A stretch of DNA of 64,000 nucleotides, from assembly GCF_029892105.1 (NCBI RefSeq), contig NZ_JARZAJ010000012.1, positions 124,001 through 188,000 on the forward strand, in the 5' to 3' direction. This DNA is from Kitasatospora sp. GP82. GTDB taxonomy: Bacteria; Actinomycetota; Actinomycetes; Streptomycetales; Streptomycetaceae. Of the stretch, positions 50,039 through 57,673 are shown one piece after another; the stretch's first letter is position 1, and every line of letters starts with the position of its first letter. The position numbers were made by a program, and so were the translations under genes. The notes under the pieces were generated by a model, which saw only the letters and a list, made by a program, of their open reading frames with translations, ran no database searches and was not told where the DNA came from.

Positions 50039-50875
50039 TCAGGTGCGCGCGGACTTGCGGCCACGGCCGAGCGCGGACATCAGCAGCAGCAGTACCCAGA
50101 CGACCAGCAGGCTCAGGATCGAGACCGCGACCGACATCTGGCCGTCGCTCTTGCCGTTGGAGCTGATCCACACCGAGAAGGGCTGGAAGCCGAGGATCGC
50201 GGCGGTGGTGAACTCGCCGAGCACCATTGCCACGGTGAGCACCGAGGCGTTCAGCAGCGCGCTGCGCAGGTTGGGCAGGACGACGGTGAACACCGCACGC
50301 GGCCAGCTCGCACCGCAGTTGCGGGCGGCCTCCACCAGGGTGACCACGTCCACGCCGCGCAGCCCGGCGTCCAGCGCGCGGTAGGCGAAGGGCAGCGCCA
50401 TCAGGACGTACGCGATCACCAGCACGATCGGGAAGCCGGGGTCCTGGATGGCCACGATGGTCTGGAACAGCGGGGTGTCGGACAGGTAGTCCGGGCCCCA
50501 GCGCAGCACGCCGACGATGCCGGTGGTGAGCGCCACCACCGGGACGACCAGCGGCAGCGAGCACATCACCTCGATCACCGGGCGCAGCTTCGGTGCGCCG
50601 AGCCGGGCCGCGAGCAGTGCGGGCACCAGCAGGAGCAGCAGGATCGCGACGGTGACGGCGGCCAGCTCCAGGCTGAGGGAGAGGCTGTCCAGGAAGCCGG
50701 GGGCGTTCAGCAGCTCGGTGTACGCCCGGAAGGTGGTGCCGCCCTTGTTGTCGTCGATGCTGAAGACCACCGAGGCGGCCATCGGTACGGCGAAGTAGAC
50801 GCCGCAGACGAGCAGGACCAGACCGCGGCCGAGGCGGATGCGAGATCCCAACGATTGGAAGTTCAGGCTAGCCAC
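50039..50875 (-). CDS. ABC transporter permease, second subunit
   Basis: 278 residues from GTG 50875, which overlaps the previous gene's last codons by 13 bases. Six membrane helices, with the EAA loop LVEAARNCGASWPRAVFTVV near 180 that contacts the ATPase. It pairs with the permease encoded at 50863-51834. Polyamine/iron/phosphonate-type BPD permease by sequence. Frame and overlap support the start; the longer open frame upstream is a shadow. Confidence 0.83.
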   Translation of the reverse strand: MASLNFQSLGSRIRLGRGLVLLVCGVYFAVPMAASVVFSIDDNKGGTTFRAYTELLNAPGFLDSLSLSLELAAVTVAILLLLLVPALLAARLGAPKLRPVIEVMCSLPLVVPVVALTTGIVGVLRWGPDYLSDTPLFQTIVAIQDPGFPIVLVIAYVLMALPFAYRALDAGLRGVDVVTLVEAARNCGASWPRAVFTVVLPNLRSALLNASVLTVAMVLGEFTTAAILGFQPFSVWISSNGKSDGQMSVAVSILSLLVVWVLLLLMSALGRGRKSART

Positions 50876-51834
50876 TTGGCACTCCGGCGCTGAAGGGGCA
50901 GGTAGATCGCCATCACCAGGCAGGCGACCACGATCATGTCGAGTCCGAGTGCCAGTGCCAGGTTGCCCTGGCCGACCAGCACGTTGCCGGAGAGCGCGTC
51001 GCCGATCTGCATCGAGATCAGCGGTACCGAACTGCCCACCATGGCCTCGGCGGTGGCGTACGCGGCGAAGGAGGCGCCGAAGAGCAGCACGAACCCGCCG
51101 AGCAGCGAGGGCAGCAGCACCGGCAGCGCGACATGGCGCCAGTACTGGAAGGTGGTCGCGCGGTTGTTGTGGGCGGCCTCGCGCCACTGCACCCGCAGAC
51201 CCTCCAGAGCGGGCGTGATGGTGAGGATCATCAGCGGCACCAGGAAGTACAGGTAGACCACCGAGAGGCCGGTGAAGGTGTAGAGGTTCCAGCCGTGCTT
51301 GGTGAGGCCGAACTTCTTGGTGACCTCACCCGCGTTGCCGAGGGTGGCGACGAACATGAACGCCAGCGGGACGCCGCCGAAGTTGGCCAGCACGCCGGAG
51401 CCGGAGAGCACGGCCTCGCGGAACATCCGGAACCGGGAGGTGACCACCGCCTGGGCCAGCGGCAGACCGACGACGGTGCCGATCAGCGCGGTCAGCAGCG
51501 AGAGCTTGATGCTGCCGAAGAGCGCGGTCCAGTAGGCGCCCTGGAGCGAGTTGGTCAGGTTGTCGGTGGTGAAGGCGCCACCGCCGTCGGGGGAGTCGGT
51601 GGAGGTGGTGAACGCACCGATCGCGATGGCGATCGTCGGCAGGCCGAAGCCGACGGCGAAGAAGACCAGCAGCGGGAGGGCCGCGAGCCAGGCTCGGCTG
51701 CCGCCCCGCCGGCGGCGGGGGGTGGGGGCCGAACGGGCGGCCAGGGGTTCGGGGGTAGCGGTACCGGGGGCCCCCGCGCCGCCGCCGAGGTCGGCGGCGG
51801 CGGGGGTCGGCACCGGGGTGGGAGCCGTAGTCAT
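50863..51834 (-). CDS. ABC transporter permease, first subunit
   Basis: 323 residues. A disordered Pro/Thr-rich cytoplasmic N-terminus (1-50) precedes about six membrane helices. The EAA-type loop WREAAHNNRATTFQYWRHVA contacts the ATPase. It begins seven bases after the stop of the binding-protein gene. The sequence fits the 2-aminoethylphosphonate/iron-type permease class. Confidence 0.83.
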   Translation of the reverse strand: MTTAPTPVPTPAAADLGGGAGAPGTATPEPLAARSAPTPRRRRGGSRAWLAALPLLVFFAVGFGLPTIAIAIGAFTTSTDSPDGGGAFTTDNLTNSLQGAYWTALFGSIKLSLLTALIGTVVGLPLAQAVVTSRFRMFREAVLSGSGVLANFGGVPLAFMFVATLGNAGEVTKKFGLTKHGWNLYTFTGLSVVYLYFLVPLMILTITPALEGLRVQWREAAHNNRATTFQYWRHVALPVLLPSLLGGFVLLFGASFAAYATAEAMVGSSVPLISMQIGDALSGNVLVGQGNLALALGLDMIVVACLVMAIYLPLQRRSAKWLA

Positions 51835-51841
51835 CGTCAGG

Positions 51842-53014
51842 TCAGCCCGCGATCGCCTTGGCCCAGTTCTCGGTCACGGTCTTCTTGGCCGCGTCCGTCT
51901 GAGCCTGGGTCGGGAAGGTGGTGAAGGGCTTGGCGACCGGCGGCAGCTTGGCGGCGGCCGCGGCGTCCAGGGTGCCGGCGGTCTTCAGGGCGTCGAACAG
52001 GACCGGGCTGGCGTAGCCGCCCAGGAAGCCGTTCTGGCCCTCGGCGCTGTAGAGGTACTCCTCCCACAGGCGGGCGGCCGCCGGGTGCGGCGCCCACTTG
52101 TTGATCGCCTGGTTGTAGTACTGGGCGTAGGAGCCGTCCGAGGGGATGGCGACCTTCCAGTCGATGCCCTTGTCCTTGAGCTTGTCGGTGTAACCGGTGT
52201 TCAGGTAGGACCAGTCGACGGTGATCGGGGTCTCGCCCTTCTCGATCGTCGCCGGGGTGACCTCGACCGGGTTGAAGTTGCCGGCCTGCTTCAGCTTGCC
52301 GAAGAAGTCGATACCCGGCTGGATGTTGTCCAGCGAACCGCCGTTGGCGAGCGCGGCGGCGTAGACGGCGCCGAAGGCCGCACCGGCCTTGGTCGGGTTG
52401 CCGTTCAGCGCGACCATGCCCTTGTAGTCGGGCTTCAGCAGGTCGGCGAAGGTCTGCGGGCAGGCGGCGACCTTCTTGGCGTCGCAGCCGATCGACATGT
52501 AGCCGCCGTAGTCGTTGTAGGACAGCCCGGTGGCGTCCTTCATGGTGGCCGGGATCTTGTCGAAGTCGGCGACCTTGTACGGGGCGAGCAGGCCCTGGCT
52601 GCCGGCGCTGAGCGCGAAGGCGGAACCGAGGTCGACCACGTCCGGGGCGCGGTCCTGGCTCTTGCGGGAGGTGATCGCGTTGATCTCGTCCTGGCTGGTG
52701 CCGTCCGGGTTCTCGTCCTCGATGTCGATCCCGTACTTGGCCTTGAAGCCGTCCATCAGCTTGCCGTAGTTCGCCCAGTCCTTGGGCAGCGTGATGACAT
52801 GCAGCTTGCCCTCCTTCTTGGCGGCGGCGACCAGGCCGTCCATCCCGCCGAAGTCGGCGGCCGAGGCGGCGTCCTTGGCGGCCTTGCCGCCCGGCTGCGC
52901 GGCGGTGTCGGACTTCGCGGAGCTCGAACCCGCGGACCCGCAGGCGGTGAGGGAGAGCGCGGCGGCGGTCAGCACGGCCGCGAAGGCGGCGGCACGGGCA
53001 CGGTGCAACGTCAC
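51842..53014 (-). CDS. ABC transporter substrate-binding lipoprotein, phosphonate-type
   Basis: 390 residues. Signal peptide with lipobox LTACGS (cysteine at 25). The mature protein has the two-lobe periplasmic-binding fold of class II: KLHVITLPKDWANYGKLMDG (lobe 1), hinge near TKAGAAFGAV, and TPITVDWSYLNTG with LWEEYLYSAEGQNGFLGGYA. Similar proteins are annotated as 2-aminoethylphosphonate binders when their gene lies beside AEP genes. It is the first gene of a six-gene operon and the GTTG-N6-CAAC site at 53091 lies 77 bases before its start. Ligand could be AEP or an N-methylated AEP. Confidence 0.83.
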   Translation of the reverse strand: MTLHRARAAAFAAVLTAAALSLTACGSAGSSSAKSDTAAQPGGKAAKDAASAADFGGMDGLVAAAKKEGKLHVITLPKDWANYGKLMDGFKAKYGIDIEDENPDGTSQDEINAITSRKSQDRAPDVVDLGSAFALSAGSQGLLAPYKVADFDKIPATMKDATGLSYNDYGGYMSIGCDAKKVAACPQTFADLLKPDYKGMVALNGNPTKAGAAFGAVYAAALANGGSLDNIQPGIDFFGKLKQAGNFNPVEVTPATIEKGETPITVDWSYLNTGYTDKLKDKGIDWKVAIPSDGSYAQYYNQAINKWAPHPAAARLWEEYLYSAEGQNGFLGGYASPVLFDALKTAGTLDAAAAAKLPPVAKPFTTFPTQAQTDAAKKTVTENWAKAIAG

Positions 53015-53090
53015 GGGAAGTTCTCCTGACAGGGGGGAGAGGCAAGCTGGGGATTCGCGATGGAGGAGGTGCCGGAGGGCTCAAGGCCAA

Positions 53091-53104
53091 GTTGGCTAGG
53101 CAAC
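53091..53104. promoter_or_regulatory. GTTG-N6-CAAC operator, copy 4
   Basis: GTTGGCTAGGCAAC within AGTTGGCTAGGCAACT (5-bp arms extended), in the divergent region between the binding-protein gene (starts 53014) and the GntR gene (starts 53284). A repressor here could control transport and itself. Confidence 0.65.
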
Positions 53105-53283
53105 TCTTCCCCGACGACGCCAAGTACGCCGGAGTTCGGTGACGGGAAGGTGAACGGACGGCCCAGCTCAGGGGGCGGCTGCGGGAACGGTCGAATCCGC
53201 GCCGCCGCGCAGTGATCAGCAGCGGCTACAGTCGGTGGCGTCCGCGCTGCACCCGTGCGCAGGACCCTGCCCCAGGAGGGACA

Positions 53284-54087
53284 TTGACAGACGTGGCACA
53301 GGACTCCGAGCACACCGTGGCCGCCGGGGGCACCGACCGCGCTTCCGGCGCGCTCTACCGCCGGGTGGCCTCCGACCTGCGCGAGGCGATCACCTCGGGC
53401 TCGTACGGACAGTCCGGACGGCTGCCCGCCGAGGGCGCACTCGCGGAGCAGTACGGAGTCTCCAGAGGCACCGTCCGACAGGCGCTCGCCCTGCTGCGCG
53501 CCGACGGACTGGTCACCTCCAGGCGCGGCACCCGCCGTGTGGTCCTCGGCAACGCCCGGGTGCAGAGCTTCTCCGAGCTGCTCAGCTTCACCCACTGGGC
53601 CCGTTCGATGGGCGAGGAACCCGGCGGCCGTCTGGAGTCGCTGACCCGCCGCCCGGCCGATGCCGCCGAGCGCGAGCAGCTGCGCCTCGAACCGGGCGCC
53701 GAGGTGTATGTGACGCTCCGGCTGCGCACCCTCTCCGGCAACCCCGTCATGGTCGAGCGCACCGTGTACCCGCCCCGGGTCGGCGAGTTGGTGGCCCAGC
53801 TCCCGGCCGACGTGGTCTCGCACACCGAACCCCTGCGCGAGCACGGCATCCTGTTCACCGACGCCGACCACACCATCGACGTGGTCGCCGCCAACGCCGA
53901 CGACGCCCGCCTGCTCGGCTGCCGCCGGGGCAGCCCGCTCCTGCGCGAACGCCGCCGCACCACAGATCCCACCGGCACCCCCGTGGAGTGGTCCCAGGAC
54001 CGCTACCTCCCCGGCACGGTCGCCTTCAGCGTCCACAACTCCCTTGCCGCCTCGGCCCTCTCCCGCCACGCCCGGGACGGCGACTGA
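53284..54087 (+). CDS. GntR-family regulator with UTRA domain
   Basis: 267 residues from TTG 53284, just after CCAGGAGGG (a GTG at 53293 is an alternative). The winged helix is at about 22-88 (YRRVASDLREAITSGSY, then AEQYGVSRGTVRQALALLRA). The UTRA ligand domain (about 95-260) has EVYVTLRLRTLSGNPVMVER and GSPLLRERRRTTD with a final VEWSQDRYLPG. UTRA regulators bind amino-sugars, histidine or phosphonates; members called PhnF/PhnR control phosphonate genes. Divergent from the transport operon and 100 bases from the oxygenase gene's 3' end. It is the best candidate to bind all five GTTG-N6-CAAC sites. Confidence 0.87.
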   Translation: MTDVAQDSEHTVAAGGTDRASGALYRRVASDLREAITSGSYGQSGRLPAEGALAEQYGVSRGTVRQALALLRADGLVTSRRGTRRVVLGNARVQSFSELLSFTHWARSMGEEPGGRLESLTRRPADAAEREQLRLEPGAEVYVTLRLRTLSGNPVMVERTVYPPRVGELVAQLPADVVSHTEPLREHGILFTDADHTIDVVAANADDARLLGCRRGSPLLRERRRTTDPTGTPVEWSQDRYLPGTVAFSVHNSLAASALSRHARDGD

Positions 54088-54125
54088 CCCGGCAAGGTGC
54101 AACCAGCCTTTGAGGGGCAAGGGGC

Positions 54126-54163
54126 AACCAATCAGGGGCGCGGGGCTCCGCCTGATGGTTCAC
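54126..54163. terminator. hairpin between convergent genes
   Basis: AACCAATCAGG pairs with CCTGATGGTT with one bulge, around GGCGCGGGGCTCC. The loop carries the Streptomyces-type AGGGGCGCGGGGC repeat. It lies between the GntR and the oxygenase-fusion genes. Confidence 0.6.
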
Positions 54164-54187
54164 GCCTGCCCCTGAGAGGTTTCCGGC

Positions 54188-55777
54188 TCAGGACATCAGT
54201 CGCTCCAGTAGCGGGCGGAAGTGTGCGAAGGCCGGTGTGGGGGCGCCCGCGACCTTGGCCTGGTCGTCCCAGCGGCGGACGGCCACCGCGTCCTCGGCAC
54301 CCGGGTGGGCGGTGAAGGCCGCAGCCTCGTCCGCCTCCATCGGCCCGCCCTGCACCTGCAGCGTGTACTCGGAGGCCTCGGAGAGCCCCGCCCGGTAGGA
54401 GGGCTCCACCGCACACAGGTACCGCTTCGCGGCCACGTGCAGCCGCACCGGCTCCGTCACCTCGGGCCCGAACCACCGGGCCAGCCAGTCCGCGCCGGTG
54501 TGGCTGTGCCGGTTGTCCCGGCCCTGCATCAACTTCAGCCCCGAGCCGTCGAAGTGGCCGACGTCGTGCAGGAGCGAGGCCGCCACCAGGTGATCGGATG
54601 CCCCCGCCGCCTCGGCCAGCGCGCCCGCCTGGAGCATGTGCTCGGCCATCGTCACCGCCTCGCCCAGGTACTCGCCCAGGCCCTCGCCCTCGAACAGCTC
54701 CTCCAGTGCGTCCAGCGCGCCGGCCCGCCGGTTCAGCACGGCGAGGGAGGAGGCGAGCGAGTCCAGGTCGGCGTAGCAGCCCTGGAGGTGGCGGTGGCCG
54801 TCCTGCTCGAAGGCCGTCCTGGCGTGCAGCAGGCGGACGTTGTCGAAGATCAGGCAGTCACCGGGCCCGAGCCGGAAGGTGAGACGGAGCTCGGGCCGCA
54901 GCGTGATCCGGGCGAAGCGCCGGTACGCGGCGTAGAAGGCGTCCAGCTGCTCGGCGGGCAGCCGGAGGGTGCCGATCGACCGGTTGTTGAACCGCACCTC
55001 GCGGATCCGGCCCGCCGCGTCCACCTCGATCAGCGGCCGCTCGGCGCGCAGTTCGGTGGTGCGGTCGCGGAAGACGAACGGCACCGGTGTACGGGTCAGC
55101 ACCGCGAAGTCCTCCGGTGCCTCCTCGCGGAGAACGGCTGCCGCCCGGAAGCCGTCCACCAGGCCCGAGTCGCCCCCGGTGGAGTCGTTTCGCAGGCAGT
55201 GCAGCAGTTGCAGGGTCGGTACCGGGTCGCGGTACGGGTTGTCGGTGTGCGGCGCGATGGCGGCGCTGGTGAACGCCAGGTTGTTGGGGTCCGGCTCGAC
55301 CCGGACGTCGAACAGCTCACCGTAGTTGGTCTCCCGCACGTACCCGAAGCTGCGCGCCACCTCCAGCACCTGCCGCTCCACCGCCGGTACGTCGCGCAGC
55401 AGCGCGAACCCCGAGCGCTGCACCGCAGCCAGCACCGCCGCCCGCTCGCCCGAGTCCGCCAGGTACGTGGCCCAGTCGGCCTCCGGCAGCCCGCCCGCGA
55501 AGTCGGCCGCCGTCCACAGCCGCTTGCCCTGCTCGGTCCGGCCGTCCCCCTCGGGCCCCTCGGAACCCTCGGCCCGTTCGTCCGGCCACTCGGCCGGGTA
55601 GGCCGACCGGTGCCCGTCCGACCAGTGCACCTCCAGTACGCCCTCGCCCTCCCGCTGTGCCACGATCGCCAAGTCCCCCGGCAGATCGGTGATCTGGAAC
55701 AGCTTCTGCCCGTTGCGCGGGTCACGGCACTCGGCACAGGGGCAGTTGTCGCGCAGCCAGTACGCGGAAAGCGCCAT
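54188..55777 (-). CDS. fusion of a GBBH/TmpA-like 2-oxoglutarate oxygenase with a PhnZ/TmpB-like HD-domain oxygenase
   Basis: 529 residues from ATG 55777 (CCAGGAGGAGG upstream). N-terminal Zn module: C12, C14, C17 and H56 as in gamma-butyrobetaine hydroxylase. TauD/GBBH core (about 85-340): Fe ligands H177, D179, H318 and a 2-oxoglutarate Arg near 329. C-terminal HD domain (about 360-529) matches PhnZ/TmpB: Y370 and E373 (Tyr24/Glu27 of PhnZ), then ligands H380, H404-D405, H424, H447 and D504/D505; K451 is also conserved. Known two-enzyme pathways hydroxylate C1 of a phosphonate with the first enzyme and cut the C-P bond with the second; here both are one chain. A GBBH-type first half favours N-methylated AEP (TmpA) over AEP (PhnY). 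Products would be phosphate plus glycine betaine or glycine. Confidence 0.85.
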   Translation of the reverse strand: MALSAYWLRDNCPCAECRDPRNGQKLFQITDLPGDLAIVAQREGEGVLEVHWSDGHRSAYPAEWPDERAEGSEGPEGDGRTEQGKRLWTAADFAGGLPEADWATYLADSGERAAVLAAVQRSGFALLRDVPAVERQVLEVARSFGYVRETNYGELFDVRVEPDPNNLAFTSAAIAPHTDNPYRDPVPTLQLLHCLRNDSTGGDSGLVDGFRAAAVLREEAPEDFAVLTRTPVPFVFRDRTTELRAERPLIEVDAAGRIREVRFNNRSIGTLRLPAEQLDAFYAAYRRFARITLRPELRLTFRLGPGDCLIFDNVRLLHARTAFEQDGHRHLQGCYADLDSLASSLAVLNRRAGALDALEELFEGEGLGEYLGEAVTMAEHMLQAGALAEAAGASDHLVAASLLHDVGHFDGSGLKLMQGRDNRHSHTGADWLARWFGPEVTEPVRLHVAAKRYLCAVEPSYRAGLSEASEYTLQVQGGPMEADEAAAFTAHPGAEDAVAVRRWDDQAKVAGAPTPAFAHFRPLLERLMS

Positions 55778-55806
55778 CGGAACTCCTCCTCCTGGGGTCG
55801 GCCAAA

Positions 55807-55820
55807 GTTGTATAGCCAAC
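55807..55820. promoter_or_regulatory. GTTG-N6-CAAC operator, copy 5
   Basis: GTTGTATAGCCAAC, the core of AAAGTTG-TATAGC-CAACTTT (55804-55823), a perfect 7-bp inverted repeat. It lies 30 bases before the ATG of the oxygenase fusion, where bound repressor would block the promoter. Confidence 0.7.
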
Positions 55821-55943
55821 TTTGCGTCGCGCACGACCCTGCCGATCGTGAGTGAGGAGCGGAGGTCCAGCAGATGTCCGTCACACGAACAGCAGCGGAT
55901 CCATGGGCGCAGGCCCGACGGCGGCTCCTGGCCCGGCGCCGGC

Positions 55944-56093
55944 TCACCGCTGGTCGGCGCCCCGGCGGCGGGGCAGGAACAGTGCGGGCAGCAGGGCCGG
56001 CGCCATCAGCGCGACCGCCCAGACGCAGGTGTGGCGGAAGGCGTCGGCGGGGTGCGGCGCGCTCTTCAGCTCGCCGGTCAGCAGTACGGACAT
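55944..56093 (-). pseudogene. C-terminal end of an MFS drug-efflux transporter
   Basis: Reading leftwards: MSVLLTGELKSAPHPADAF then FRHTCVWAVALMAPALLPA and LFLPRRRG with stop. This is the usual end of a DHA2-type (EmrB/QacA-like) transporter: the last helix plus PRRR. The other thirteen helices are gone. The frame ends abruptly at about 56093, where the TetR remnant begins on the other strand. Confidence 0.6.
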
Positions 56094-56098
56094 CCCGG

Positions 56099-56353
56099 CC
56101 GCCGTCCTGGAGGACTGGCAGCGCATCGGCCCGGGCGCGGTCCAGGCCGAACTCGCCCGCCGGCTGGGGCTGCTGGCCGACCAGGGCCTGCTCTCTCACC
56201 GACCCGGAGCGCGCCGCCCGCCGCTACATCCTGCTGGTGGCCACCGAGGTCACCAACCGCTCCTACTGGGGCGTCTTCCCGCTCCCCGAGCCCGAGGTCC
56301 GGGCGATGGTCACCGCGGGCGTGCAGGACTTCCTGCGCCTCTACGCCCCCTGA
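56099..56353 (+). pseudogene. C-terminal end of a TetR-family regulator, frameshifted
   Basis: Reading rightwards: AAVLEDWQRIGPGAVQAELA then RRLGLLADQGLL in one frame. The other frame continues with LTDPERAARRYILLVATEV, YWGVFPLPEPEVRAMV and AGVQDFLRLYAP. This is a TetR C-terminal dimerisation domain ending as in TetR/AcrR proteins. The HTH is absent and one frame change near 56200 breaks the frame. Its 5' side meets the end of the MFS relic, so the middle of a divergent TetR-MFS pair was deleted. Confidence 0.6.
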
Positions 56354-56431
56354 GGGGCAACCGGCCGGGAGGCGGGGTGACAGGGCCTGCGAACGGGACG
56401 TTCAGGAAGGCCCCGGAGAGCGGGCGGGTGG

Positions 56432-57523
56432 TCAGGCGGTGGTGAGTGCTGCGGTCCAGGCTTCGGCCGCGGCGCTGGTGGCCTGCTCGGGGGTGGTGCC
56501 GGGGAGGGTCTCGGCGAGGGCGGTGAGGACGGACTGGACGGACTGCAGTGAGGCGGCGGAGCCGTAGTGGTTGACGCGGAGCATCCCGGTGGCGAGGGCG
56601 CCGCCGCCGGACTGGACGGGGAGGGCGGGGTCGAGCCGGGCGGCGAGCTCGGCGGCGTGCAGGCCGGGCGGGGTGCGCAGGGTGGTGGCGACCGGGGCGG
56701 CGTGGCGGTCCTGGTGGACGAAGGGAGTGAGGGTGCCCAGGGCGCGGACGCCCGCGCGGGTCGCGGCGGCGGCCGCGCGGTGCCGGGCGATGGTGGCGGT
56801 CAGGGTGTCGGCCTCGATCCGCTCCAGGCAGGCGTCGAGGGCGAGCATCTCCAACTGGGCCGGCGCGTGGGGGAGTACGGTGCGCCCGGCGTCCGTCCAG
56901 CGCTCCTTCCAGTCCAGCAGGGAGAGGTAGGAGCGGCGCGGCGCAGCCGGGTTGGCGGCGATCCGCTCCCACGCGCGGTCGCTGACCGAGACGGCGGAGA
57001 CCCCGGCGGGGCCGCCCATCGCCTTCTGCCCGCCGATGACGCACAGGTCCACGCCCCACTCGTCGGTGAGCAGCGGTTCGGCGGCGACCGAGGCGACCGC
57101 GTCCAGCATCAGCAGTGCGCCGTGCGCCCGTACCACGGCGGCGATTTCGGCGACCGGGTTGGTGTTGCCGGTGGCGGCCTCGGCATGGACCAGCGAGACG
57201 AAGTCGGTCTCCGGGCGCGCCCGGAGCGCCTCGGCGACCTGCTCGGCGCGGACCGCGCTGTCGAATGGCACGGCCAGGTCCACGACATCGGCGCCGCAGC
57301 TGCGCAGCCAGTTGCCGAAGGTCTGCCCGTACGGACCGGTGACGATGTTGAGTGCGGTGCTGCCGGCGTGGGCCGCGCCCCGGATCGCCGCCTCCAGCGG
57401 GAGCAGCGCCTCGCCCTGGGTGACGATCACATCGGCCGTGGTGTGCAGCAGCGCGGCCACCCGGTCCTCGATCGCGGCGAACTGCGCGGCACTCAGCGGC
57501 GGGAGGTCGAGGAAGGGGCTCAC
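56432..57523 (-). CDS. class V PLP-dependent aminotransferase
   Basis: 363 residues from GTG 57523 (GAAAGG at eight bases). The fold is the alanine-glyoxylate/ureidoglycine-glyoxylate/2-aminoethylphosphonate aminotransferase type: VIVTQGEALLPLEAAIRGA, NIVTGPYGQTFGNWLRSCGA, D141 in LMLDAVASVAAEP, and Schiff-base K167 in GGQKAMGGPAG. The position beside a phosphonate locus makes AEP-pyruvate transamination possible, but the GGQK motif is closer to AGXT/PucG enzymes, and no operator copy lies upstream. It is divergent from the amidohydrolase gene. Confidence 0.75.
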   Translation of the reverse strand: MSPFLDLPPLSAAQFAAIEDRVAALLHTTADVIVTQGEALLPLEAAIRGAAHAGSTALNIVTGPYGQTFGNWLRSCGADVVDLAVPFDSAVRAEQVAEALRARPETDFVSLVHAEAATGNTNPVAEIAAVVRAHGALLMLDAVASVAAEPLLTDEWGVDLCVIGGQKAMGGPAGVSAVSVSDRAWERIAANPAAPRRSYLSLLDWKERWTDAGRTVLPHAPAQLEMLALDACLERIEADTLTATIARHRAAAAATRAGVRALGTLTPFVHQDRHAAPVATTLRTPPGLHAAELAARLDPALPVQSGGGALATGMLRVNHYGSAASLQSVQSVLTALAETLPGTTPEQATSAAAEAWTAALTTA

Positions 57524-57673
57524 GGGGCTGGCCTTTCGCTGACGGTGGGGGAGCGGCCCGGTGTCGGGGCCTGGAAGTACGGGCACCAACGGTCAGTCTG
57601 CCTCATCGCGCCGGTCCGAAGGCGCCCGGTGGCCCCTCCCGTCGGCGGCGGCCCCGTCGGTAGAGTGCGGGAC

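Noticed and set aside
54221..55855. 544-codon plus-strand open frame opposite the oxygenase fusion
   Set aside because: Composition is typical of antisense shadow; the minus strand has all metal-binding motifs.
56432..57523. Aminotransferase as a certain PhnW of the phosphonate regulon
   Set aside because: No operator copy upstream, and the GGQK active-site segment is closer to AGXT/PucG enzymes; left as a possibility only.
56567..57673. Long plus-strand frame running into the amidohydrolase, as an N-terminal extension
   Set aside because: The extension lies over the aminotransferase gene on the other strand and is Gly/Arg shadow sequence; the family N-terminus begins at 57674.
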